In this document: positions 34,681-43,448 of the stretch, one piece after another
How the letters are laid out: every line of letters starts with the position of its first letter
Position numbering within the stretch: position 1 is the stretch's first letter
Assembly (NCBI RefSeq): GCF_947492405.1
Contig: NZ_CANLMP010000001.1
Location: 310,001 to 374,000 of the forward strand
Reading direction: 5' to 3'
Length of the DNA stretch: 64,000 nucleotides
From: an uncultured Aquimarina sp.
GTDB taxonomy: Bacteria > Bacteroidota > Bacteroidia > Flavobacteriales > Flavobacteriaceae
Made by a program: the position numbers and the translations under genes
The notes under the pieces: model-generated
What the model saw: only the letters and a program-made list of their open reading frames with translations
What the model was told of the DNA's origin: nothing
Databases searched by the model: none

Positions 34681-37023
34681 TTAGTTTTTATTTAAAATAT
34701 ACTGGTTAGCTCTTTGAATAAAATCCTGATTATTTGCTTCATCATTCATTAAAAAGAAATATCCTATCGACCTTTCTAACTGCATTGAGGTTAATAAGTA
34801 GTCATAATTGGCTGTTGCTCTTGCAAGTTTAGCCTGTAAGTAATTGGTCTGAGCATCGATTAACTGAATCAGTGGAACTGCTCCTTGAGAATATGCATTT
34901 TGAGTAAGTTCTAAGCTCTCTTTGGCAGCCTCTTCTGATATTTTGGATATTTCGATGTTTGCAATTTGATTGATCATATCTAGTAAAATGTCGTTCACAT
35001 TTCTTTCGATATTTAGTTCTACATTCTCTTTCTGAACCAATAATTGATCTTCTTGAATTTTTGCAGTTTGCCTGTTAATGTTTCGTTGATTTTGCTGAAA
35101 TATAGGTAAAGAAAGATTTACACCTACATTATAGGTTCCATCAGGAGCATCAGGAAAACCAGCTGGCACTGTTGACCCTTTACCTGATTCTGAAAAGACA
35201 AGACTATATTGCCCTTGTAACGCTACGGTTGGTACAAATCGTCCAAGATTATTCAATCGATAATTACGTTGGGTGGCTTCCATATTGTAACCAATGTTTT
35301 TTAACTCAGGAGCATTTTTCTTTGCTTCTTCGACTAAAAACTCAATAAGTGCAGGTCTTAGTTTCGGGTCGTCCAAAATTTCTCTAAAATCCTGATATTT
35401 ATAATTTTCAAATATTCCTTCAGATATTTCGGCATTATCGATATCAATCTCAGTAGCGATAGGGTTATTCATCAACTGATTAATCGCATTGAAAGCCTGC
35501 TGTTTTTGATTTTCTGCATTAATTAAACTCTGGGTATTCTGTGCTAGTTGACTTCTGAAACGTAATACATCAGACTTTCCGGATTCTCCAGCAGCAAAGT
35601 TTTGATCTGCTATTTCCAAATTCTTTTTTGTAACCTGAAGATTTTGATTTTGAATTTCTACATTCGTTTTTAAAATCAAAGCATTAAAATAGGCTACCGA
35701 TGCATCTAATAGTGCATCCAGTTCTGCTGCGTTATAGGTTTCTTCTTGTGCTTTTTGTAAATTCTCACTGATTGTGATATTGGCTCCCGCACCTTCAGAA
35801 TATATAACTTGTTCCAGGGTTACGTTTCCAGAAGTAGAAAACTCGGGATTAGCGCCATTAGAAATCTCTGCAACCTCCGGATCTAGATATAAACTATTGG
35901 CACTGGCAGTTACATTGGGAAGATAACTACTTTTAGCAGTTTTTAGATCTTGACTACTTAACTCAATATTTTTCCTTTCTGCATCCAGCGATAGATTTTT
36001 AGCCACCACTCCTTTCATGATATCAATAATAGAATACGATGTACCTACTTGTTCATCATTAGCCCCTCCTATAAAATCTGCTGTAGCCAACAAACTATAG
36101 CGTAATGGGAACTCAATTTTTTTTGCGGTATTGGCATTTATAGAAAGTTTATTTTTATATTCTAAGTAGATGGGTAACTCAGAAGCATTCGTACCATTAA
36201 TAATAGCTTCTATATCCAAAGCAATACGTCTAAAAAACTGATCGATATATGTTCCTGGTTGGTTAGATGCTAAAATTCCTCTCTGTACATCTTCGATACT
36301 ATAGGCAGAAAATGAAGGTAATTTTTTTGTATTGATCGTAGTAACTAATGTTCTGAATTCGGTATCATTTAAATGAAATCCTGTAGTAAGATATATTGCA
36401 TCGACATCATCTAAATCTGTTGCTATATTTTGATTATTCTGAAGAGGAATTAACGTATACGCAGCTTCTTTTTTTGAGAAATAGTCGTCTAATAACTTTT
36501 TAATTGGTAATAGATCCGGTAAAAAATCGTCGATGATAATACCCACTTTTTTATAGGAGTAAAGAGATTCGAAAACATCCAAATCTTTTGTATATGAAAA
36601 AGGCGCGATGAGGTAGGTAATATTAGCAACTCCCGAAGTTTTTTGATTTTCTGGAAAATCATAAAAATCGCTATTCGCAGATCCGAATAAAATAACAGGT
36701 TTTGGATAGTTTTTTTCTTTATCAATGATGAGCGTATTGATCACCCCAAACGCTAAAATAATATCGGTATCAGAATTTACAAGCGCTTGATAGTTTTCTT
36801 TTGCCTTGGTTACATTAAATCCGTTTTCCAGTACTTCCTTAAAAACGATCGTTGCATCTTGTCCAACAACACCTTTTATTTCGTTTTTTAATTTAGACAA
36901 TAAGGGTTTTGTTTCTTCAGATGATCTATCGGAAAGAATACCTATAGTCACTGTTTTTGAGGATTGCGAATACCCTGAAAAGTTTACGAAGATGAGTAAG
37001 AGTAGTAATCTTATATTTTTCAT
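34681..37023 (-). CDS. Substrate-binding-protein domain fused to TolC-family outer membrane efflux protein
   Basis: 780 aa, against about 420-480 for a normal TolC-family protein. After a signal peptide (ending GYSQ), residues about 23-315 look like an ABC_sub_bind (PF04392-type) periplasmic binding domain: TVTIGILSDRSSEETKPLL, TDIILAFGVINTL, KPVILFGSANSDF, KKVGIIIDDF, AIYLTTGFHLND and PSFSAYSIEDVQRGILAS. From about 335 to 770 it has the two repeats of outer membrane efflux proteins (SSYLPNVTASANSLY ... NLGRFVPTVALQGQYSLVF) with long coiled-coil helices. It is in an operon with RND adaptor and pump. A binding domain tied to the exit duct is unusual. Confidence 0.88.
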   Translation of the reverse strand: MKNIRLLLLLIFVNFSGYSQSSKTVTIGILSDRSSEETKPLLSKLKNEIKGVVGQDATIVFKEVLENGFNVTKAKENYQALVNSDTDIILAFGVINTLIIDKEKNYPKPVILFGSANSDFYDFPENQKTSGVANITYLIAPFSYTKDLDVFESLYSYKKVGIIIDDFLPDLLPIKKLLDDYFSKKEAAYTLIPLQNNQNIATDLDDVDAIYLTTGFHLNDTEFRTLVTTINTKKLPSFSAYSIEDVQRGILASNQPGTYIDQFFRRIALDIEAIINGTNASELPIYLEYKNKLSINANTAKKIEFPLRYSLLATADFIGGANDEQVGTSYSIIDIMKGVVAKNLSLDAERKNIELSSQDLKTAKSSYLPNVTASANSLYLDPEVAEISNGANPEFSTSGNVTLEQVIYSEGAGANITISENLQKAQEETYNAAELDALLDASVAYFNALILKTNVEIQNQNLQVTKKNLEIADQNFAAGESGKSDVLRFRSQLAQNTQSLINAENQKQQAFNAINQLMNNPIATEIDIDNAEISEGIFENYKYQDFREILDDPKLRPALIEFLVEEAKKNAPELKNIGYNMEATQRNYRLNNLGRFVPTVALQGQYSLVFSESGKGSTVPAGFPDAPDGTYNVGVNLSLPIFQQNQRNINRQTAKIQEDQLLVQKENVELNIERNVNDILLDMINQIANIEISKISEEAAKESLELTQNAYSQGAVPLIQLIDAQTNYLQAKLARATANYDYLLTSMQLERSIGYFFLMNDEANNQDFIQRANQYILNKN

Positions 37024-37070
37024 ATTACTAAAATGATGCGTGTATACTATAAATTAAAATAAATAATAGG

Positions 37071-37481
37071 TTATAACTGATTTAGTCGCTTATTCACTGA
37101 CCAAGATAGTTTGTCATAAAATTTAGAGAAACTCTCGAATTGTTCTAAAGGTAATATTTGTTCAAGTTCTTTATTTTGTTTTTTTACCAAATTATTAAAG
37201 CCATCAATAATTTCAATCTTGGTCAGTTTAGTATTTTCACTAAGCTGCTTCATTTTTAAACCATAATAGGAGGTAATAACCTTAAATCGGGCAGTTGTTT
37301 CTGGAGTCATCGCTTCATCAGTAATAAGATCCTTCATCCAATTTTCGATATAGTTGGTTTCTTCCTTCTTGAATATTTCCAAAACAGGTTTGGTATCTTC
37401 TTCAATACCTTCTGTTTGTCCAAAAATGGTTATTGAAAAAAAAGCAAAACATATACTGATAAAAATGTTTTTGAACCTCAT
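37071..37481 (-). CDS. Small secreted helical protein
   Basis: 136 aa from the ATG at 37481, which starts a signal peptide ending TIFGQ; a longer frame from 37526 would overlap the upstream gene and is rejected. The mature part is helical and charged (NWMKDLITDEAMTPETTARFKVITSYYGLKMKQL ... LPLEQFESFSKFYDKLSWSVNKRL). The layout, with a helix, a Tyr-rich motif and a C-terminal LxxEQFxxF region, resembles that of the next gene and of the one at 61569. Spy/CpxP-like periplasmic proteins are a possible comparison, without direct evidence. Confidence 0.72.
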   Translation of the reverse strand: MRFKNIFISICFAFFSITIFGQTEGIEEDTKPVLEIFKKEETNYIENWMKDLITDEAMTPETTARFKVITSYYGLKMKQLSENTKLTKIEIIDGFNNLVKKQNKELEQILPLEQFESFSKFYDKLSWSVNKRLNQL

Positions 37482-37513
37482 ATCTTTAGCTAAGTTATGA
37501 TTATTGATATATG

Positions 37514-37927
37514 CTACTTGGCCCAACCTTTTCTATTGTAAACACTAGTAACAATTTTACCGAAACTTTCTCGGTGTATTTTATACTGCTCGTCTGTTAG
37601 AAATTCTTTGACCTCATCATTAAGCTGAATCACCATAGCGTCAAACTTCGTTTTCATCTCAGCTTCCGTATATCCTTTATTCTTATCTCCGATACGTCCC
37701 ATTTTATTGGTGTAGTATAAGAGAATACCATAATAGTCATCTCTAAGGTCTTCTGTTAGTTTCATTTTATCCACTTCTCCGGCAACAAAAACTTGTAAAT
37801 TGTCTTTTTCATTGGATTCGAATATCTCTACTTTGTTCTTTTGCCTTTCTTGTAGTTTTTCTTCTTGTGTTTGTCCAAAGGCAGATATAAAGACTAGCAA
37901 GAGTAGTCCAGTGAAGTAATTTCTCAT
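37514..37927 (-). CDS. Small secreted helical protein, efflux operon leader
   Basis: 137 aa with a signal peptide (residues 1-18, ending AFGQ). Family features are FESNEKDNLQVFVAGEVDKMKLTEDLRDDYYGILLYYTNKMGRIGDKNKGYTEAEMKTKFD and EFLTDEQYKIHRESFGKI. The protein at 61569-61997 shares DKMKLTxxLRxxYxxIxxYxTxKMxRxG and LxxxQxxIHxxSxxxI and is clearly a paralogue. First gene of the RND operon. The LTxxQ-like end suggests a Spy/CpxP-type envelope stress role, which is inferred. Confidence 0.78.
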   Translation of the reverse strand: MRNYFTGLLLLVFISAFGQTQEEKLQERQKNKVEIFESNEKDNLQVFVAGEVDKMKLTEDLRDDYYGILLYYTNKMGRIGDKNKGYTEAEMKTKFDAMVIQLNDEVKEFLTDEQYKIHRESFGKIVTSVYNRKGWAK

Positions 37928-38251
37928 GATTTGCGTGTTGATGAGTTTTGGTTTAAAAATCGTATAAATTTAACTTTTTTAATTTAAAATAATACTATTA
38001 GGATTTTTTTATGCATTGTTGAGACTTGTTTTAAACGGAGTTCCGCGAAATCAAAAAACTTTTAAATAAAATCTAGAATACCAAAAACTGATAAAAGTCA
38101 GTAATAAAGATTTTAAGATAAGTCATATCGATCATCATGTTTTCATAAGAATCCCTTAAAAAGATCAATACTTTTGATCTCCGCAGTTGCATTTAGAGAT
38201 GTTTGATATAGAAGTTTTTTATATTACTTTTAATGAATCTTACAATGCTCT

Positions 38252-38270
38252 AAAAACTGACTCAGTTTTT
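38252..38270. repeat. 19-bp palindrome upstream of the HtrA-like gene
   Basis: AAAAACTGA (38252-38260) and TCAGTTTTT (38262-38270) flank a single C. The centre is too tight for a terminator hairpin; an operator is possible. A related ACTGA...TCAGT dyad lies at 38087-38102. Otherwise the 37928-38324 gap shows no gene and no clear promoter. Confidence 0.45.
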
Positions 38271-38324
38271 TAAAGTAGCAAAACATCTGTAATACAAGAA
38301 TAATACTCTTTTGAAAATTCAACG

Positions 38325-39335
38325 ATGAAAAATACATGCTTCCTTATTTTTATATTACTAAGTAGTTTTTGTACGGCGCAAGATCTTTCTAAAATTTATG
38401 AAACTGTAAATCCAGCAGTGGTTGTAATCTTCACGCAGGAAGCAAAATTAGAATCTAATGGAGGTATTACCAGAACAGTTACTTCTGAAGGATTGGGATC
38501 TGGTTTTATGGTTTCAGAATCTGAAATTATTACTGCATCACACGTTGTTGATGCTGCTGAAACATTAAGAGTCAAATTTATTGACGGAGAAGTACGATCT
38601 GCAAAAGTGATTTCTACCTTCAAATCAGCAGATGTTGCATTAATTAAATTAGATATACCCAAAAAGGATGCTATAACGGTGAATTTTGGAGACTCAGATC
38701 GAGTAAAAATAGGAGAACAGGTGTTTATTGTTGGTGCCCCTTTTGGATATCGCCATTCCCTATCTTCAGGTTATGTGAGTGGTATTATCAAAAACAAAAA
38801 AGGTATTAATCCATTTACTCAATCTGAGTTTATTCAAACTGATGCTGCTATCAATACAGGGAATTCTGGTGGTCCTATGTTCAACATGAAAGGAGAAGTT
38901 ATTGGTGTCGTTAGTCAAATTCTTACTAAATCAGGAGGTTTTGAAGGTATTGGTTTTGCTGCTACTGCTAATATTACCAAAAATTTAATGCTAAATAATA
39001 GAACACCTTGGTTAGGTTTTGATTCATATCCATTAACAGGTAAAACACAGCGATTATTTAACGTCCCTCAAAGAAGTGGATTGTTGGTACAGCGTGTGGT
39101 TTTTGGTTCTGTATTGCATAAAATGGGATTACAAGGAGGAGATACAGAAGCTATTATTGATGGTCAAAAATTGATAATTGGCGGTGATATTATTATGGCA
39201 TTTAATGGAATTGTCTTTGATCTTACGGATGAGGCTCTGGTAAAACTTGGAGAGTTTGGCAAAAACCTAAAACCTACGGACCCTTTTGAACTGACAATAT
39301 TAAGAGGAGGAAAGGTTATGAAACTAAAAAGGTAA
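38325..39335 (+). CDS. HtrA/DegP-like periplasmic serine protease
   Basis: 336 aa with a signal peptide ending CTAQ (residue 19). The trypsin-like catalytic triad is complete: His73 in ASHVV, Asp103 in SADVALIKL and Ser181 in NTGNSGGP. One PDZ-like domain follows (about 228-336, SGLLVQRVVFGSVLHKMGLQGGD ... GGDIIMAFNG). S1C-family proteases degrade misfolded envelope proteins. It is shorter than classical DegP, with one PDZ domain instead of two. Two outer membrane protein genes follow on the same strand, a context consistent with envelope quality control. Confidence 0.93.
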   Translation: MKNTCFLIFILLSSFCTAQDLSKIYETVNPAVVVIFTQEAKLESNGGITRTVTSEGLGSGFMVSESEIITASHVVDAAETLRVKFIDGEVRSAKVISTFKSADVALIKLDIPKKDAITVNFGDSDRVKIGEQVFIVGAPFGYRHSLSSGYVSGIIKNKKGINPFTQSEFIQTDAAINTGNSGGPMFNMKGEVIGVVSQILTKSGGFEGIGFAATANITKNLMLNNRTPWLGFDSYPLTGKTQRLFNVPQRSGLLVQRVVFGSVLHKMGLQGGDTEAIIDGQKLIIGGDIIMAFNGIVFDLTDEALVKLGEFGKNLKPTDPFELTILRGGKVMKLKR

Positions 39336-39399
39336 TTGTATTTATAAAAGTAGTATTGTCACATCATCAGGATCAATAGGATTATACGAAGGAAAAATC

Positions 39400-40062
39400 A
39401 TGTATACGAATAAATACTTTAACATTCTAGTTGTGCTACTGCTCCTTGTTAGCTTAACAGGAAATAGTCAAGAAAAAGAAAATGATTCTGTTGTCACTCC
39501 TTTTCGGAAAGGAAGATGGTTTACTGGTCTATCCGGTACTATTAATTCTAGTACTATTAAGTTACAAAGTACAGGAGAAAATACTTCTACTAATGAATTT
39601 GGCATCAATCTTACCACAGGAAAGTTTATCAAAGATAGATTTTTAATAGGGGGCACGTTAACGCTAAATCGAAGTAATAACTCCGGTATTGTAGAAAGAA
39701 CATCAGAAAATATATTTATAGCTCCATTAGTATCCTATTTTATTTCCAAGAATAAACAAGGCTCTTTGTTTTTTCAATTAGCGCCAGGATATGTACGTTA
39801 CAAAGATGAAACCCGTATAGAACAAGCCGATTCTTTTGTACAACAACTTGGTGAAGGAGGAGGCTTTGGATCATTAGTGGGTATAGGGTATTCATATGCG
39901 TTTTTTGATCTGGTAACCTTTGATTTGGGACTCAAATTAAATTTATTATGGATTAATGTTGATCAGGAAGCGCTTCCCGCTAATACTGTAACATCAGAAG
40001 ATATTTTTATAAGTAATATTTCTTTTTCATTTGGTTTTAACATTTTAGTAGATCAATTTTGA
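39400..40062 (+). CDS. Outer membrane beta-barrel protein
   Basis: 220 aa with a signal peptide ending GNSQ. It has alternating strands (FTGLSGTINSSTIKLQ, FGINLTTGKFIKDRFLIGGTLTLNRS, LFFQLAPGYVRYKDE, LGLKLNLLWINV) and ends with SFSFGFNILVDQF, an aromatic terminal residue typical of barrel insertion signals. No named family beyond OMP-like barrel. Its TGA stop overlaps the next start (TGATG), so translation of the two is coupled. Confidence 0.78.
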   Translation: MYTNKYFNILVVLLLLVSLTGNSQEKENDSVVTPFRKGRWFTGLSGTINSSTIKLQSTGENTSTNEFGINLTTGKFIKDRFLIGGTLTLNRSNNSGIVERTSENIFIAPLVSYFISKNKQGSLFFQLAPGYVRYKDETRIEQADSFVQQLGEGGGFGSLVGIGYSYAFFDLVTFDLGLKLNLLWINVDQEALPANTVTSEDIFISNISFSFGFNILVDQF

Positions 40063-41177
40063 TGCAAAAGCAGGGTCTAACATATATTCTAGTACTTATT
40101 CTATTTTCTACTACTTCGTGGTCTCAAAGTAAAGAGACTGTTTTTAAAACGAATACGATAGCAAGCACAAAAAGTATTCAATTTATAGGAGTTCCTATTG
40201 CCTTTTATACCCCAGAAACTGAATTTGGTTTTGGTGGTGGAGGACAACTGTTTCTATTAAATAAAAGCAATATCTATAATGACCGCCAATCAAACATTCT
40301 ATTTAGCGGAATTTATACACTAAATGAACAGTTTCTATTTGAAGTCAAACCAGAAATCTATTTAGGCAAAGGAGATTATTTTATTGATATAGACTATACT
40401 TGGGAAATATACCCTAATTTATTTTGGGGCATAGGTAATAGTACACCAGATAGAGATGAAGAAGTTTATAATATGACTTCGCATAAACTAAAAATGGGAT
40501 ACCTAAGACGCTTACCTCCAAATCTTAATTTCGGATTTGAGTATGTCTTCGAAAACCATGAAGTTACCGAGGTTGAAGAGGGAGGAATTCTAGATGCTGC
40601 GACAGTTTTAGGCAGTGATCGAGCAATTATAAGCGGTCTAGGCGTTGTTTTTAATTTAGATACTCGAGATGATATTGGATCTCCTCTATCCGGACGTTAT
40701 TATAAGCTTAATGCTCAATTTTCTAGCGAACTTCTAGGGGCAACTCATGGGTATAATAAATTCTTTTTGGATTTACGGACCTACGAACCATTAACTAAAA
40801 CGAGTATTCTGGCTATGCAAGTCTATAGTGAGAATACTTTTGGAGACGCACCTTTTCAGGGACTAGCAAAGTTTGGTGGAAGCTATAGTGCCAGAGGATA
40901 TTTCTATGGTAGATTTACAGACAACCATATGTATATTATACAAACAGAGTATAGATGGCGTTTTAGACCACGATGGACAATTGCAGCCTTTGGATTAGTA
41001 GGCGAAGTGGCAAGTAATCCTGAAAATTTCTTTAGCATAAGCAATATGAAACCCAGTGCAGGAGCTGGAATACGCTTTAAGTTACTTAAAAACAAAAGTA
41101 CCTGGCTGCGTTTGGATACTGGATTTGGAGAAAATGGTAATAATGGTTTTTATTTTGGGATTAATGAATCTTTTTAA
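40062..41177 (+). CDS. Omp85/BamA-superfamily outer membrane barrel protein (no POTRA domains)
   Basis: 371 aa from the ATG at 40062. Signal peptide ends TTSWSQ. The C-terminal part shows the surface-antigen (D15/Bac_surface_Ag) pattern: GLGVVFNLDTRDDIGSPLSGRYYKL, the FGGSYSARGYFYGRFTDNH lid motif with the conserved RGY, EYRWRFRPRWTIAAFGLVGEV, and a final IRFKLLKNKSTWLRLDTGFGENGNNGFYFGINESF. Too short for N-terminal POTRA repeats, so it is a barrel-only member whose partner and role are unknown. Confidence 0.85.
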   Translation: MQKQGLTYILVLILFSTTSWSQSKETVFKTNTIASTKSIQFIGVPIAFYTPETEFGFGGGGQLFLLNKSNIYNDRQSNILFSGIYTLNEQFLFEVKPEIYLGKGDYFIDIDYTWEIYPNLFWGIGNSTPDRDEEVYNMTSHKLKMGYLRRLPPNLNFGFEYVFENHEVTEVEEGGILDAATVLGSDRAIISGLGVVFNLDTRDDIGSPLSGRYYKLNAQFSSELLGATHGYNKFFLDLRTYEPLTKTSILAMQVYSENTFGDAPFQGLAKFGGSYSARGYFYGRFTDNHMYIIQTEYRWRFRPRWTIAAFGLVGEVASNPENFFSISNMKPSAGAGIRFKLLKNKSTWLRLDTGFGENGNNGFYFGINESF

Positions 41178-41399
41178 TAATAAACGATGTTAAAAATCAG
41201 GAACAAACTAAAAATGATATTGGTATAATACTATCTTCTACTCTTTTGAGCTAATGCAATTTTCGTAGAATTTATGACATATGGGTTTTGTGTTTTGGTG
41301 ATTTTTAATTTAATATTTTCTTTTAAAACAAACATTATCATGAGAATTAATCGAATAATTCTTTAAATTTAATAAATCAAATATTTACAAGAAGATATT

Positions 41400-41810
41400 A
41401 TGAAATCAGAAAGTACCTATCATTATCAATTTGGAGCAGTTGTAAAAATAACCTTAAGAGATGGCGAAGTATCGGAAGAGGAGAAAACCTTTTTAGATCA
41501 TTTGGCCAAAGTTTTAGGAATTTCAGGAGAAGAATATGATCACATCATGCAAAACTATCTAACCTATCCATTAGAACCCACCACTACCCATAATGAGCGA
41601 TTAGAAAGTATGTATACCTTAACAAAGCTTATTTCTGAAGATGAGACCATTTCTGGAGAACAACAAACCCTTTGGTTAGAAAGAATGGCCAAAGCAATAG
41701 GATTTACCCCAGGAAATGTTAAATACATTGTTGGAAAATCATTAGCTGTTATTGAGAAAGGGATAGATCAAGAAACATATAAAGAAGAAATTAGGAATAT
41801 TAATAAATAA
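41400..41810 (+). CDS. TerB-like helical protein
   Basis: 136 aa soluble protein without signal peptide. The pattern FGAVVKITLRDGEVSEEEKTFLDHLAKVLGISGEEYDHIM is the TerB-type acidic helix-loop repeat, and a second related half follows (TLTKLISEDETISGEQQTLWLERMAKAIGFTPGNVKYI). TerB-like domains bind metal and are linked to envelope or phage stress, but function of isolated ones is unknown. It is 39 nt upstream of the MBL-fold gene on the same strand. The 41178-41399 spacer before it shows nothing definite. Confidence 0.78.
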   Translation: MKSESTYHYQFGAVVKITLRDGEVSEEEKTFLDHLAKVLGISGEEYDHIMQNYLTYPLEPTTTHNERLESMYTLTKLISEDETISGEQQTLWLERMAKAIGFTPGNVKYIVGKSLAVIEKGIDQETYKEEIRNINK

Positions 41811-41849
41811 TTCTAGTGTTGTATTTACTTCTTTAGCTAAATTAGATGT

Positions 41850-42680
41850 ATGGTCATAACATTTTATGGCACCAGAGGTTCTATACCTGTTTGTGAATCT
41901 GGCTTTCAGGAGTTTGGAGGTAACACAACTTGCGTAGCCGTATCCGGTAAAAAGGAAGGAGGAAGTGTGCTTGTTTTTGATGCTGGTACGGGTATTAGGA
42001 AATTAGGAAAAGAACTCATTTCAAAAAACTTTTCTCAAGGGAATAAGATTTTTCTAACCTTTTCACATTTCCATTGGGATCACATTCAGGGATTTCCATT
42101 TTTTGCTCCTGCGTATGATATAAATAAAGAAATCCAATTTTTTATCATTGGAGATGATGCTCCAGACCTACATGATTTCAAAGAAATATTTGCTAAACAA
42201 ATGGAGAGTACCTATTTTCCTATAGGTATAGATGATATGGGGGCAAATTTCACTTTTACTGTGAATAAAGGCAATAAAGTCGCCTTTGATGGAGGTCAAA
42301 TAACAGTCAACAAACATAAGCATCCTGGTGGAGCTTATGGGTATCGTTTAGAAACTGAAGGAAAAGTATTTGTCTATTGTACAGATATAGAACACGGTGA
42401 TTCGTTAGATCAAAATGTTGTCAATTTTTGTAAAAATGCTGATGTGCTTATTCATGATGCTCAATATACTCCTGAAGAATTACCAAATCACAAAGGCTGG
42501 GGACATAGTAGTTGGGAACAGGCCATTGGAGTTGCTGAGGCTGCGAATGTAAAAATGCTATACCTCACACACCATGATCCAGAACATAACGATGATTTTT
42601 TGAGAAAGGTAGAACGGCAATGTCAACAACGTTTTTCAAATTGTTTTTTGGCTCGTGAAGGGCAAGAGGTAGTCATATAA
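41850..42680 (+). CDS. MBL-fold metallo-hydrolase
   Basis: 276 aa cytoplasmic protein. The metallo-beta-lactamase metal site is intact: H73-F-H75-W-D77-H78 (HxHxDH), a later His in HKHPGGAYGYRL (about residue 152), Asp in YCTDIEH and a C-terminal TLTHHDPEH-like LYLTHHDPEHND. The N-terminal VITFYGTRGSIPV places it with the RNase Z/PhnP-like branch (cyclic phosphodiester or similar hydrolases). Substrate cannot be set. It is convergent with the LytTR regulator gene, whose stop codon is 2 nt away. Confidence 0.92.
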   Translation: MVITFYGTRGSIPVCESGFQEFGGNTTCVAVSGKKEGGSVLVFDAGTGIRKLGKELISKNFSQGNKIFLTFSHFHWDHIQGFPFFAPAYDINKEIQFFIIGDDAPDLHDFKEIFAKQMESTYFPIGIDDMGANFTFTVNKGNKVAFDGGQITVNKHKHPGGAYGYRLETEGKVFVYCTDIEHGDSLDQNVVNFCKNADVLIHDAQYTPEELPNHKGWGHSSWEQAIGVAEAANVKMLYLTHHDPEHNDDFLRKVERQCQQRFSNCFLAREGQEVVI

Positions 42681-42682
42681 AT

Positions 42683-43444
42683 TTATAAATCCACCCATTT
42701 TTTAAACCTCGTAGCTTTGGCTTTGCTTACTACGATACGTTCTTTGGAAACTGGACTTATATTAACAATCAGTTTACCATTAAAATAGTGTTTAATATTC
42801 TCGATAGCATTTCTATTTATTATAAATTGCCTATTCACCCTGTTAAAAACCTCTGGGTTTAGTTCATCTTCTATATCTTCTAGTTTTTTATCAATGCTAT
42901 ATGCTTTATTTTCTGAAGTAATCGCCTTCACGACACCTGTGTCTATATAGAAATAGGCAATTTTTTCGGTTTTTATAGGAAGTAATTCATCTCTATGATG
43001 TACCAGATATGTGGTTTTATGAGGTTTTGTTTTAGTCTGAAGTACCTGTAGCATTCCTTGAATTTGATGGTCTAGAAAACCCTCTTCTTTGGATCTGTTT
43101 CTAAATTTTTCAATGGCTTCAAACAATTCATCTTCATCAATAGGTTTTAATAAATAATCTACACTATTTACTTTGAAGGCTTTAATTGCATATTGATCAT
43201 AGGCAGTTGTAAAAATAATAGAAGTTTCAATTTTTACTTGTTCAAATATTTCAAAAGAAATACCATCTGCCAGATGAATATCCATAAAAATAAGGGATGC
43301 TTCTTGAGTACCAGAAAAATACTCGATTGCCGTTTTTACAGAATCTAAAACCTTCAATACTTCAATAGTAGGATCTATTGATTTAAGTAAAAAAGTGAGT
43401 TGATCACTTGCTGTTATTTCGTCTTCGACTACTATTACTTTCAT
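42683..43444 (-). CDS. LytTR-family response regulator
   Basis: 253 aa. Receiver domain: E7/D8 acidic pair, phospho-acceptor D55 in LIFMDIHLADG, Lys in YLLKPIDED. LytTR domain (about 150-250): TTYLVHHRDELLPIKTEKIAYF, FNRVNRQFIINRNAIENI and a final SKERIVVSKAKATRFKKW. It forms a two-component pair with the kinase encoded 4 nt upstream. Confidence 0.95.
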   Translation of the reverse strand: MKVIVVEDEITASDQLTFLLKSIDPTIEVLKVLDSVKTAIEYFSGTQEASLIFMDIHLADGISFEIFEQVKIETSIIFTTAYDQYAIKAFKVNSVDYLLKPIDEDELFEAIEKFRNRSKEEGFLDHQIQGMLQVLQTKTKPHKTTYLVHHRDELLPIKTEKIAYFYIDTGVVKAITSENKAYSIDKKLEDIEDELNPEVFNRVNRQFIINRNAIENIKHYFNGKLIVNISPVSKERIVVSKAKATRFKKWVDL

Positions 43445-43448
43445 ATCG

